In this document: piece by piece, positions 10,879 to 19,832 of the stretch
How positions within the stretch are numbered: position 1 is the stretch's first letter
How the letters are laid out: the number at the start of each line of letters is the position of its first letter
Assembly: GCA_963745675.1 (NCBI GenBank)
Contig: CAVUYM010000022.1
Coordinates: 168,906 to 232,905, forward strand
Length of the DNA: 64,000 nt
Source: JAUIIK01 sp963745675
Lineage (GTDB): Bacteria; Chloroflexota; Chloroflexia; Thermomicrobiales; CFX8
Reading direction: 5' to 3'
The notes under the pieces: model-generated
The model's database searches: none
The model's input: the letters and a program-made list of their open reading frames with translations, nothing else
What the model was told of the DNA's origin: nothing
Program-made: the position numbers and the translations under genes

Positions 10879-12364
10879 TCACTCGGGCACAATGTTGACC
10901 GTTGACACTCTGGCGGATTCCAGGTCGATGACGCGGATCGCGTGGTTGTTCGTGTCGGCGACGTAGAGCTTGCCATCAGATATCGCTAGCCCGTGAGGCT
11001 CGAAGAAGGCGGCAACGTCGCCGGGACCGTCGGCGTGGGCGGGGTCGCCGGTCCCGGCCAGGGTCGTGATGCGGCGCTCGACGGGATCGAGGCGCTTTAT
11101 CTTGTTGTTGTAGGTGTCTGAGACGTAGATCAATCCAGTGTCGGGGTCGACCGCGACGCCGGTTGCGTGCTGGAGCAGCGCATCGTCCAGCTCACCATCG
11201 ATATCGCCCCAGTCGAAGAGATCCTTGCCGACGAGCGTTGCGACGTCACCGTTCGGGCTGGTCGCGCTGGTTCGGATCGAGCTTGTCTCGGCGTCGGCGA
11301 AGAGCAAGCCTTCGCCGAACTGCGCGATGCCGCTCGGTTGGGCCAGCCAGGCGCGCGGCACACGGTCGTCGCGCTTGCCCTCATGACCAGTGCCGGCAAA
11401 GCGTCGGACCTCGCCCTCGCCAATATCGAGCATCCAGAGCTGATGGTTCCCGGCCATAGCGATGAAGAGCGTGCCGTTGACCACGACAACGTCCCAGGGA
11501 GAGCGCAGGTCCGTCTCCAACGCTGGGCCTCCCGAGCCGTAGGAACGCGCGATTTTCCCGGTGCCCGCGACGGTCTTGACCTCGCCGGTCGCGAGGTTTA
11601 CCCGTCGAATGCTGTGATTCTCGGTGTCGGCGACGTGCATTATGCCGTCGTGAATGTCCAGACCATGCGGCGCTCTGAACAACGCTTCGTCGGCGGGGCC
11701 GTCGTGAAATCCCGGTTGTCCGCTCCCAAACACACTGGCGGATGCGTCCGTCCAATTCCGCTTCAACGATACGGTGATTGCCTGTATCAGCGATGTAGAT
11801 GGTGTCGCCAACGCACTGCACCGCGGTGGGATAGGAGAGCACTCCTTCAACCGGTCTAGGCTCGGCCAGCAGGTCGAATGGCGCTTCGTTGAGATCACCG
11901 GCGGCTGCCGCTTCTTCAATCATCTGGGTGACGGCGCTCAGCATCGTATCGGGATCGAATTCGCCTTCGTGTTTGCCGATGACGCGGCCATCAGGGCCGA
12001 TGAACATGAGCGTCGGCCAGGCGCGCACCGCGTATTCGCTCCAGACGCGCATCGCGTGATCGTTGATGATCGGGTGGTCGATGTGCAGTCGACGAACCGC
12101 ATCCTGAAGATGAACGTCGAGGCCCTCGGTCGTGTACTTGGCGCTATGGACGCCGATGACGAGGAGCTGATTGTGGAAGTGGGCTTCGAGATCCCGCAAC
12201 TGCGGGATGACGTGCAAGCAGTTGATTCAGCCGTAGGTCCAGAAATCGAGAATGACGAGCTTGCCTCGCAGGTCGGCGATCTTCAGAGGGCGTTGGGTGT
12301 TGAACCAGGTCAACCCATCCGGGAACTCGGGCGCACGGACGGTTCCAGGGTACATGCTCGCCAC
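10879..12364 (-). CDS. Thioredoxin-fold/NHL-repeat protein, probable selenoprotein (U46xxC49), one frameshift
   Basis: An NHLRC2-like protein: N-terminal thioredoxin-fold domain (residues about 10-165) followed by NHL beta-propeller repeats (IYIADTGNHRIVEAEL, MHVADTENHSIRRVNL, IYVSDTYNNKIKRLDP, LYVADTNNHAIRVIDL). GTG 12364 is chosen because GGGAG (12376-12372) precedes it by 7 nt; ATG 12355 is an alternative. The frame reads KLVILDFWTYG, then TGA (12229-12227), then INCLHVIPQL, without any frameshift. The family has Cys at this place (TYGCINC), so TGA falls on the first redox cysteine. A perfect hairpin lies just downstream (see SECIS entry). I read it as selenocysteine 46. A separate one-base frameshift near 11735 joins ELDGRI to VFGSGQPGFHDGP. 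It is last in an operon with ffh and sseA. Alternatives: a TGC-to-TGA sequencing error or a nonsense mutation. Confidence 0.75.
12191..12229 (-). promoter_or_regulatory. Candidate bacterial SECIS hairpin after in-frame TGA
   Basis: On the minus strand the TGA (12229-12227) is followed 18 nt later by ATCCCGCAGTTGCGGGAT (12208-12191). This can form a 7-bp perfect stem ATCCCGC/GCGGGAT with apical loop AGTT, or 8 bp with a 2-nt loop. The loop begins 25 nt after the TGA and carries G at its second position. Bacterial SECIS elements are known to lie inside the coding region with an apical loop about 16-37 nt after UGA and a G in the first two loop positions, so this fits. The element encodes IPQLRD in frame. 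Confidence 0.7.
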
Positions 12365-12375
12365 AGTTCATCTCC

Positions 12376-12696
12376 CTATTCTGAGGTCTCGTCGGACCCG
12401 TTGGCATCATCTTGTTCGGTATCGAGCAATACTTCGTAGCGTCGACGATGACGGATGCTGTAGTCGCTCAGGAAGCGGGCAGTGTCTATCGACTTCCACT
12501 GCCCGGAACGCGGATCTGGACGCCCGGCGTAGGAGATTCGGACGGGAAAGACGCGGCCAAACTCACCGCTTCGGACGGCGTTGGCGAGAAGGTCCAGATC
12601 GCGCTCGCCCGGAATGTCGGGGATACGTGCGTCCGGGTCAGCGATATCTGGATCGCTGCCAAACCAGATGTAGAGGGTAGCTTCGTTGCTGGACAC
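12376..12696 (-). CDS. Small hypothetical protein between sseA and the selenoprotein gene
   Basis: About 106 residues. I choose GTG 12696 (reads VSSNEATLYIWFGSDPDIAD), which begins 5 nt after the sseA stop, because the frame upstream lies inside sseA. The core contains TLYIWFGSDPDI, IPGERDLDLLANAVRSGEFGRVFPVRISYAGRP, and RFLSDYSIRHRRRYEVLLD, and the tail is acidic (EQDDANGSDETSE). It has no membrane segment and no cysteine. Its stop TAG overlaps the ribosome-binding site of the downstream selenoprotein gene, so translation of the two is probably coupled. I do not recognise a family. Confidence 0.6.
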   Translation of the reverse strand: MSSNEATLYIWFGSDPDIADPDARIPDIPGERDLDLLANAVRSGEFGRVFPVRISYAGRPDPRSGQWKSIDTARFLSDYSIRHRRRYEVLLDTEQDDANGSDETSE

Positions 12697-12701
12697 CGAC
12701 G

Positions 12702-13562
12702 CTACGCGGGTTCGCCGGTTTCGATCGGCAGGTCGTCGCGGTTGCCCCACTCGGCCCATGAGCCGTCATAGACTTTGACATCGTCCCAACCCGCCATCAT
12801 CAGCGCGATAGCAGCATGTGCAGCGCGCACCCCACCCTGGCAATAGGTGACGACCGGCGCGCCATCGGGAATGCCGAGGTCGTTGGCGCGCGCCTTAAGG
12901 GCGTCTACATCCAGGAAGCGGCGATCGCCGTCCCATGCGAGATTGTCGTTCCAGAGGCCGTAGACGACGTTTGGAACACGACCACCGCGGGCTGCGCGTG
13001 CCTCTTCGCCAGTGTATTCAGTCCAGCGCCGGACATCGAGTACGACGGCGTCGTCCGACTCTGAAGCGGCCAGCGTTTCGCTCGCGTCTGCAACGAGCTC
13101 TGGTCGATAGGTGTCAGGATTCATCGTGAACGAAGCGCCTGCGCTCGCGGACGGTAGCTCTGCCGTTTGCGGCCGGTCCTCCTGCTGCCACGCGGTCCAG
13201 CCTCCGTCGAGAATGCGTACCTGTTCGCCGTGTCCGTAGCGGGCGAGTACCAGCCAGAGGCGCGACGCGAAATGGCCGCCTTCATGGTCATAACCGATGA
13301 TCTGGGTGTCGTCGCTGATGCCGAGCCGTTCCATCGTCGCAGCGACCTTCTCTGGCGGTGCGATCATGCCGTCGATAGCGTGATCCAGATCGGTCAGATC
13401 GGTCGACCAATTCAGGTAGTGCGCGCCGGGAATGTGAGCGGCTTCGTAATCGGCTTTGGCATCGTGATCGAATGCGTAGCGGCAATCGAGGATGACGATG
13501 CCATCGTCATCGAGATGTTCTTCCAACCATTCAGTGGAAACCAGAAAATCCTGCACCGACAT
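12702..13562 (-). CDS. sseA: Thiosulfate/3-mercaptopyruvate sulfurtransferase (two rhodanese domains)
   Basis: 286 residues, intact. Transfers sulfane sulfur from thiosulfate or 3-mercaptopyruvate to cyanide or thiol acceptors. The inactive N-terminal rhodanese domain (VILDCRYAFDHDAKADYEAAHIPGAHYLNW; FASRLWLVLARYGH) is followed by the catalytic domain (VVLDVRRWTEYTGE; active-site loop TYCQGGVRAAHAAIAL with the catalytic Cys). The CQGGVRA loop looks more like the thiosulfate-type (CxxGxRA) than the CG(S/T)GVTA loop of classical MST, so the preferred donor is uncertain. It sits 27 nt after ffh and immediately before two further minus-strand genes. A sulfur- or selenium-handling link to the thioredoxin-fold selenoprotein downstream is only an inference. 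Confidence 0.9.
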   Translation of the reverse strand: MSVQDFLVSTEWLEEHLDDDGIVILDCRYAFDHDAKADYEAAHIPGAHYLNWSTDLTDLDHAIDGMIAPPEKVAATMERLGISDDTQIIGYDHEGGHFASRLWLVLARYGHGEQVRILDGGWTAWQQEDRPQTAELPSASAGASFTMNPDTYRPELVADASETLAASESDDAVVLDVRRWTEYTGEEARAARGGRVPNVVYGLWNDNLAWDGDRRFLDVDALKARANDLGIPDGAPVVTYCQGGVRAAHAAIALMMAGWDDVKVYDGSWAEWGNRDDLPIETGEPA

Positions 13563-13589
13563 GTCCCTCCGTTTAGACCCGCATCGCGA

Positions 13590-15185
13590 TTAGCGGCGCT
13601 TCCCGCGAGCGCGGCGCTGCTGTTTCGACTGCTTCGGCTGTTTGCTTTTCTTCGACTTGTTCGGGTTGAGCTTGGTCAACGGCTGTCCGCCGCCCATCAG
13701 GGCTTCAAGGTCATTTGGGGACATACCAGGCAGCCCGCCTCCCAAACCGCCCATCCCACCAAGCTGAGATGGATCGATTCCCTGCTCTTGCATCGCCTTC
13801 ATCATGTCGCGCGCGTTGCCAACTTGCCCTAGTGCGCCCGGCATACGGCTCATCAAGCCGCCCTTTTTGCCCTTGCGACCCTGGCCCCCACCGATCATGC
13901 CGAACTGCGACATCATTTGCTTCATTTCGCCAAACTGCTTGAGCAGCCCGCGCACTTCCTGCGATGGCACCCCCGCGCCGGCCGCAATGCGGTCCCGACG
14001 ACTCTTTCTGATGAGGTCCGGGAAACGCCGTTCCTGCGGGGTCATAGACTGGATGATCGCTTCGATGTGCTTGAAATCGTCGTCACCGATCTCGACTTCC
14101 TGATTACGCATCATGGATCCGACGCCGGGAATCATCTCGAGCAATTGGGAGAGCGGTCCCATGTTCTTGATGCGCTGGAGCTGGTCGAGGAAATCTTCGA
14201 GGTCGAACTGACCTTCAACGAGGCGCTCTTCAAGCGCCGCCTGTTCTTCGGCACTAACCTGCTCCTGGGCGCGTTCGATCAGCGATAGCACGTCGCCCAT
14301 GCCGAGAATGCGGGAGGCCAGGCGGTCGGGATAGAACGCCTCCAGGGCGTCGAGTCGTTCGCCAGTGCCAATGAACTTGATCGGTATGCCTGTAACCGAA
14401 CGGATCGAGAGCGCAGCGCCGCCACGCGCGTCGCCATCCATCTTGGTGAGGATGAGGCCGGTAATGTTCAGGCGCCGGTTGAACTCCTCGGCGACGTTGA
14501 CCGCTTCCTGGCCGGTCATCGCATCGGCGACGAGGAGAATCTCGGTCGGGCCTATTTCGCGCTCAAGATCTTCGAGTTCGATCATCATCGCGTCATCGAT
14601 CTGCAGCCGCCCGGCGGTGTCGATCAGAATTGGATCCTGACCGCGATCGCGTGCGTACTTCAGAGCATTGCGCACGATCGTGAGCGGTTTCTCCTTGACG
14701 CCTTCCTGGTAGACCGGAACGTCGATTTGCGAGCCAAGCGTCTGGAGTTGATCGACGGCAGCCGGCCGGTAGACGTCAGCTGCGACGAGCAGTGGATTCC
14801 GCCCCTGAGAACGTAGGTGACGCGCGAGCTTCCCAATGTGGGTCGTCTTACCAGAGCCCTGGAGCCCGACGAGCATGATGATTGTCGGACCAGTCGACGC
14901 AGACGCAAGCGGTACTGGCTCTTCACCGAGTATTTTGATGAGCTCTTCGTTGACGATGGAGATAACGGTTTGGGCCGGCGTCAGCGAGGTAAGCACTTCC
15001 TCACCGACCGCGCGTTCGCGCACATTTGATACAAAATCGCGCACGACTCTGAAATTGACATCGGCCTCGAGTAACGCACGACGAACTTCGCGCATCGCCT
15101 GGTCAACTTCGGTTTCACTTAGCTGACCACGATTGGTCAGGCTAGCGAAGGTCTGATTTAGTCGATCAGTTAGTGTTTCAAACAT
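13590..15185 (-). CDS. ffh: Signal recognition particle protein Ffh
   Basis: 531 residues from ATG 15185 (reads MFETLTDRLNQTFASLTNRGQL). GTPase of the signal recognition particle, which binds SRP RNA and signal sequences for co-translational targeting to FtsY and SecYEG. The NG domain shows the P-loop GLQGSGKTTHIGKLA, DTAGRLQID, and TKMDGDARGGAAL. The C-terminal M domain is methionine-rich (PLSQLLEMIPGVGSMM, AIIQSMTPQERRFPDLI, SRRDRIAAGAGVP), with a long Gly/Met-rich then Lys-rich tail (GGLGGGLPGM ... KSKKSKQPKQSKQQRRARGKRR). Length is slightly above the usual 430-490 because of that tail. First gene of the minus-strand cluster; gene intact. Confidence 0.96.
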   Translation of the reverse strand: MFETLTDRLNQTFASLTNRGQLSETEVDQAMREVRRALLEADVNFRVVRDFVSNVRERAVGEEVLTSLTPAQTVISIVNEELIKILGEEPVPLASASTGPTIIMLVGLQGSGKTTHIGKLARHLRSQGRNPLLVAADVYRPAAVDQLQTLGSQIDVPVYQEGVKEKPLTIVRNALKYARDRGQDPILIDTAGRLQIDDAMMIELEDLEREIGPTEILLVADAMTGQEAVNVAEEFNRRLNITGLILTKMDGDARGGAALSIRSVTGIPIKFIGTGERLDALEAFYPDRLASRILGMGDVLSLIERAQEQVSAEEQAALEERLVEGQFDLEDFLDQLQRIKNMGPLSQLLEMIPGVGSMMRNQEVEIGDDDFKHIEAIIQSMTPQERRFPDLIRKSRRDRIAAGAGVPSQEVRGLLKQFGEMKQMMSQFGMIGGGQGRKGKKGGLMSRMPGALGQVGNARDMMKAMQEQGIDPSQLGGMGGLGGGLPGMSPNDLEALMGGGQPLTKLNPNKSKKSKQPKQSKQQRRARGKRR

Positions 15186-15474
15186 CTTTTGCAAGCTTCC
15201 GTTGACGCTGCGGTATGAAATACTGAACGTACGGGACCGGTTGCAGTCCTCGTACTATTTAGAATGATAGCGTGTCGCTCGTCCGCAGGTGTTGGTATGG
15301 GGTGGTGTCCAAGAAGTACTATCCCGAGTTGTACTTATCGCCCCTAACGTGAAATGGCGCCAGAGACCATCATAAGTGTCGGGTATATTGACTTCCGGTG
15401 GACGGCGTGTCTGCTGGACCTGCAGATACGCGCTTTTCATCCAGATTGTCTTAGTTAGAGGACGGATTTTCAGC

Positions 15475-18342
15475 ATGAGACGGACTCGAAGCGTAATCGT
15501 TGGGCTGTTGTTGCTCTTTGCAATGGCCGCGCCTCAATTCGTAGCAACCACAAATGGGTCTACTGATCCGGCCGGCACCGAGGGTGCTCATCGCACGCGC
15601 CCGGAAGCAATTGAGGCAGGGCTAGAAAAGGGTGATAGCGGCGACAGCGTTGCTGCCCTTCAGGAGTATCTCGAATTTTACGGATATATGCGCCAACGCT
15701 CCTTTTCGTCGCGTGAGTTCGACAGCTCGACGGAGGCTGCACTCAAAGAATTCCAGCGAATCTTCAAACTCAGCCCAACTGGCCGCGTCGACAGCCAAAC
15801 GTTTGCGCTCTTGAGAACATCGCGATTTGACGACAATGCAGATATAGCGGCAAATGGCGATCCACAGGTCGACAACTATGTCCTGTATGGCACCTCATGG
15901 GATGATCCGAATCTGACCTATGCATTCTCCAACTTATCCACGCCGGATCTCAGTACGGCAGCGCAGGAGTCAGCAATAGTACAAGCCCTGAACACCTGGG
16001 CCGCTGTCACTCCGCTGGTATTTACCGAAGTTGCGATGAATCAGAACCCTGAGATCGTGATCAGCTACGTAACCGGGGACCATGGCGATGGCTATCCCTT
16101 CGACGGTCCGAGCGGCGTACTTGCTCACGCTTTTTACCCGCCGGATACAGATCCAGTCGGAACTTCACTACATGGCGATGCTCATTTTGACGACGCTGAA
16201 AACTGGACCGTTAACCTTCCAGTCCCAGGCGGGGGAATTGACCTCGTGACTGTGGCCATTCATGAGCTCGGGCACTCTCTGGGGCTGGCGCACTCGAACA
16301 ACACGAACGCCATCATGTATGCGTACTATGGCGGTGCGAACCGAACTCTGACTGCAGACGACATCGCCGGTATCCAGGCGCTGTACGGTTCCGGCAGTGG
16401 TAGCCAAACCGTCGACGCCGAGGTGCTGTCGATTTCGATGAGCCCGTCTTCGACAACTGTTGGAAATGCTGTCACCGGCACCGTGCAGGTGCGCAACAAC
16501 GGGAGCCAGGCTGCGGCAATTCCAGTCACAGTCAGTGGCCCTTCCAACTTCACCTACAGTACGACGACAGCAAGCCTCAGTTCGGGCGCAACGACGTCGT
16601 TCAACTTCAATTGGACGCCTGGATCAGCTGGAAACTTTACGCTGAGCGCAACGTCCAACTTGAGTGGCGACAGCAATAGCAGCAACAACAGCAAGACATC
16701 GAATACGGTAGCCGTCAGCAACCCACAGCAAAGTGTTGATGCCGAAACGGTCAGTGCATCTGCCAGTCCGACGAGCATCACGCAAAACAGCGGAAATGTC
16801 ACGATCACAGCGTCGATCCGGAACAATGGCACGGCAACGGCTAATATCCCGATAACCGCCACAGGACCGAATGCCTGGTCCAGTTCCACAACTCGTACAT
16901 TATCGGCAGGCGCTTCGACGACCGTTCAATTCAGCTGGCCGGCATCCGTCCTTGGTACACATTCATTTACGGTGTCGACATCTTTGAGTGGCGATAGTAA
17001 TGCTGGTAACAACAGCAAGACGACCAATAGTGTCACCGTATCGAGCACCTCGACGGGCAATACGATCTTCGTCAGCGGCATCGCCATGACGGCGACGCCA
17101 AATGGCAATGGTTACAATCTGCAGGCTGTCATCTCGATGGGCCCCGATACAAGCGCTGGCGCGGGTGCTTACATCTACGGCTACTGGTCTAATTCACTGA
17201 ATCAATCCAAATCTGCCTATGGCTATGCGAATAGCGCTGGTCAGCTTACGTTGAATTGGACGACGACACTCACTGGAGTTCACCGGTTCCAGGTCTACTA
17301 TGTCTATAAGTCGGGTAAGCAATACGTTTCGAGTCAGAATGTTGGCAATCCGGGCAGCGTGGATGTCGGTGGAGGGAGCGCGCCGACGATAGACGCCAGC
17401 GTCAACAGCGTGAACGCGAGCCCTACGACGATTGCGCTCAACGGCGGCAACGTGACGATTACCGCGGTGATCGGCAACAACGGCGACAATTCCGCATCGA
17501 TACCAGTGAGCATCAGCGGACCGAATGGCTACAACAGCTCGCAGAGCGTGTCGGTTGGCGCCGGTAGCACCCAGCAGGTAACTTTCACCTGGCCTGCAAG
17601 TGTCGTTGGCAACCACACGTTCACCGTCTCGACCAATTTGTCTGGCGATTCAAACAGCAGTAATAATCAGCGCACGAGCCAGACAGTCAATGTGACATCG
17701 ACCACAGTAATTGATGCTGAGGTGGTGACGCTAACTCGTTCGACGAGTAGCGTCGAGCAGAATGGGCCGGCTGTCACATTCACCGCGAATGTGCGCAATA
17801 ACGGAACCGGCAGCGCCACGATCACCGTACGCCTGTCAAGTGGAACTGCCGGCGTCAATACAACCCAATCGGTGACGCTCGCCTCAGGAGCTTCCCAATC
17901 CGTTGCCTTCCAGTGGAGCCCGACGGTGCTGGGCAACCACAGCTTCAGCGCGGCCGTCGAACTGGCCAGCGATTCGAACGCAGGTAACAACAGCAAATCC
18001 ACCTCGGTCAACGTCACCCAACCGACTCCGCCGGGAGGTCTGGATGTCTTCGTCTCCCGGACATACACGCAAAAGTACGGAAACAACTGGCTTATCTACG
18101 TATGGATCGACAGCAGTGATCACCTCGCCAAGTCAGGGGCCGTCATAACCGGAACACTAACTGCGGCGAGCGGCCAGACGAGACAAGTTAGCGCGACGAC
18201 AGGTGGGGGCGGCTACACGTACTTCTACCAGTCGCCGGTCGGAACTGGAAGCCACACGTTTACAATCGACAACATAAACTTGGGCGGCTATACGTATAAT
18301 GCGTCGCTCAATGTTCAGACAGTCATCAATTTGCCGAACTAG
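15475..18342 (+). CDS. Secreted matrixin-type metalloprotease with PG-binding domain and CARDB repeats
   Basis: 955 residues from ATG 15475. The signal peptide is MRRTRSVIVGLLLLFAMAAP. Next comes a peptidoglycan-binding-like domain (LEKGDSGDSVAALQEYLEFYG ... GRVDSQTFALLR), then an M10 matrixin catalytic domain with zinc motif HELGHSLGLAHS and Met-turn NAIMYAYYGG. This order mirrors MMP proenzymes, but I see no cysteine-switch motif. The rest is a stalk of four CARDB-like Ig repeats (each starting near xDAEVxSxxxSPTS and containing VRNNGxxxAxIPV). Two related beta-domains (about residues 530-620 and the C-terminal 110) lie between and after the repeats. It is presumably an extracellular protease acting on protein substrates; the stalk is rich in Asn/Ser/Thr. 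A strong terminator follows. Confidence 0.88.
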   Translation: MRRTRSVIVGLLLLFAMAAPQFVATTNGSTDPAGTEGAHRTRPEAIEAGLEKGDSGDSVAALQEYLEFYGYMRQRSFSSREFDSSTEAALKEFQRIFKLSPTGRVDSQTFALLRTSRFDDNADIAANGDPQVDNYVLYGTSWDDPNLTYAFSNLSTPDLSTAAQESAIVQALNTWAAVTPLVFTEVAMNQNPEIVISYVTGDHGDGYPFDGPSGVLAHAFYPPDTDPVGTSLHGDAHFDDAENWTVNLPVPGGGIDLVTVAIHELGHSLGLAHSNNTNAIMYAYYGGANRTLTADDIAGIQALYGSGSGSQTVDAEVLSISMSPSSTTVGNAVTGTVQVRNNGSQAAAIPVTVSGPSNFTYSTTTASLSSGATTSFNFNWTPGSAGNFTLSATSNLSGDSNSSNNSKTSNTVAVSNPQQSVDAETVSASASPTSITQNSGNVTITASIRNNGTATANIPITATGPNAWSSSTTRTLSAGASTTVQFSWPASVLGTHSFTVSTSLSGDSNAGNNSKTTNSVTVSSTSTGNTIFVSGIAMTATPNGNGYNLQAVISMGPDTSAGAGAYIYGYWSNSLNQSKSAYGYANSAGQLTLNWTTTLTGVHRFQVYYVYKSGKQYVSSQNVGNPGSVDVGGGSAPTIDASVNSVNASPTTIALNGGNVTITAVIGNNGDNSASIPVSISGPNGYNSSQSVSVGAGSTQQVTFTWPASVVGNHTFTVSTNLSGDSNSSNNQRTSQTVNVTSTTVIDAEVVTLTRSTSSVEQNGPAVTFTANVRNNGTGSATITVRLSSGTAGVNTTQSVTLASGASQSVAFQWSPTVLGNHSFSAAVELASDSNAGNNSKSTSVNVTQPTPPGGLDVFVSRTYTQKYGNNWLIYVWIDSSDHLAKSGAVITGTLTAASGQTRQVSATTGGGGYTYFYQSPVGTGSHTFTIDNINLGGYTYNASLNVQTVINLPN

Positions 18343-18362
18343 CTCCTACGGCAAAGTTTGGC

Positions 18363-18402
18363 CAGACGCTCGCACGAACCCATTCGTGCGAGCGTCTGTT
18401 TT
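18363..18402 (+). terminator. Rho-independent terminator after the matrixin gene
   Basis: A perfect 16-bp inverted repeat (CAGACGCTCGCACGAA and its complement) around a CCCA loop, followed by TTTT. It lies 21 nt after the matrixin stop codon. Confidence 0.92.
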
Positions 18403-18570
18403 CTCTGGCAAGCTTCGTTTCAGAGCGTTAGGCTTGGATCGGAGCTGGCATGACAGCGAACGCATGCTTGATATGCTGATGGGGCTACCCTACACCGATA
18501 GCTCTACTGACGATCCAACGAGCGTGACGAAATTGGCTCGGTGGCCTGAAATCTCGGACGGATTGATACG

Positions 18571-19830
18571 TTGACTCATCGGATCCTGCTAACTGTTGTT
18601 TCTTTCGCATTGCTCGCATTTGTCGCCGGCTGCAGCAGCTCGTTGAATGATGGAGATGAACCGACTGCAACAGCTGAGCTCAGAAAGCCAACGGTCACTG
18701 CCACTGCAACAGCTGCACCGTCAGCGACGCCCACCCAGACGGAATCGAATGCGGACCCACTGCCGAGTCCAGAGCAAGAGACGCCGACCGCTACTGATCC
18801 AGCATCTATCTCGACACGTACCGGGGCAACTGCCGCACCGACCGCCACCAATGAACCCTTGCCCAGGAGCGGCGCTGAATTAAAGATCGAGGGCGAAGCG
18901 GTCACGATGATCGTTGCCGGCGATGACTCCAGTCGAACGATGTTCGCCCGGGCTGGAGGTAAACTCTGGCGCACCAATGACGGCGGTCGTGCATGGTCTG
19001 AGGCCGGTGACGGCGACGTCGGTCCGGTCGTTGTCGCGCTCAACGAGCAGAATGTCCTGTATAGCGGCGATCGCGGTGGATGCGGGCGTGGATTCTCGTT
19101 TCACGACTTTCGGCGCTCAACCGATGCCGGGCGTACCTGGGAGACGATTACCAACAACGTTGACATCGAGCCTTTCCTCGCCTACGAAGTTCCGAACGCA
19201 GCCTATGTCTATGGCTCGAATTGCGGATTGATCGTATCGACCGATGGCGGCATGACCTGGGATCTGAACCCCGATCTCATTGGCGAGGAAATTTTCGCGA
19301 TTGCGACCGATCGAAGTATCCCGATGGCGCAAGTCATTGTGGTAGCGGCTACAGAAGGCGGAACCGGCCGGCTCTTTCTACTTGACACGACTGATCCAGC
19401 CCGGCCCCTGTTCGTTGGCGCTCTGACCCAGTATTGGGGTGATGCCGCAATCGATTGGGCTGATGGCCGTATCGTCATTGCACACGCCCACCTGGTTGGT
19501 GTGAGCGACGACGGCGGCGAAACCTGGAGTTGGAGCCGCAACGGCCTTGAGGATGCGACCTTCTCTGTCGATCCATTGTTCGAGCCTATACCCGAAGAAG
19601 AGATGAATCCCTTCCGGCGCTTTGAAGTGGTCCGGATCGATCCCGCAGATCGGGATCGCATCTGGATCGGCGGCACCCATGGCGCATTTCTCAGCCTCGA
19701 TGCTGGAGAGACATGGACAAGAGTTGGTGACGACGTCGAAGTTACTGGTATTGCCATCTCAACAATCACCGATCGAGTGTTGGTATCGTCAGCTTCCGGC
19801 ACTCGGCTCTGGGATCGCGACGGAACCTAG
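18571..19830 (+). CDS. Lipoprotein with Asp-box (BNR/YCF48-like) beta-propeller
   Basis: 419 residues. The TTG start at 18571 begins a lipoprotein signal (HRILLTVVSFALLAFVAGCSSS, Cys of the lipobox at about 21). Residues 25-100 form a Thr/Pro/Ala-rich linker as in surface-anchored lipoproteins. The remainder contains at least five Asp-box motifs (TNDGGRAWS, STDAGRTWE, STDGGMTWD, SDDGGETWS, SLDAGETWT) typical of sortilin/Vps10-, sialidase- or YCF48-like propellers. No catalytic residues are recognisable, and the role is unknown. It is alone between the terminator at 18.4 kb and a convergent MFS gene whose stop lies 3 bp away. Confidence 0.78.
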   Translation: MTHRILLTVVSFALLAFVAGCSSSLNDGDEPTATAELRKPTVTATATAAPSATPTQTESNADPLPSPEQETPTATDPASISTRTGATAAPTATNEPLPRSGAELKIEGEAVTMIVAGDDSSRTMFARAGGKLWRTNDGGRAWSEAGDGDVGPVVVALNEQNVLYSGDRGGCGRGFSFHDFRRSTDAGRTWETITNNVDIEPFLAYEVPNAAYVYGSNCGLIVSTDGGMTWDLNPDLIGEEIFAIATDRSIPMAQVIVVAATEGGTGRLFLLDTTDPARPLFVGALTQYWGDAAIDWADGRIVIAHAHLVGVSDDGGETWSWSRNGLEDATFSVDPLFEPIPEEEMNPFRRFEVVRIDPADRDRIWIGGTHGAFLSLDAGETWTRVGDDVEVTGIAISTITDRVLVSSASGTRLWDRDGT

Positions 19831-19832
19831 CC

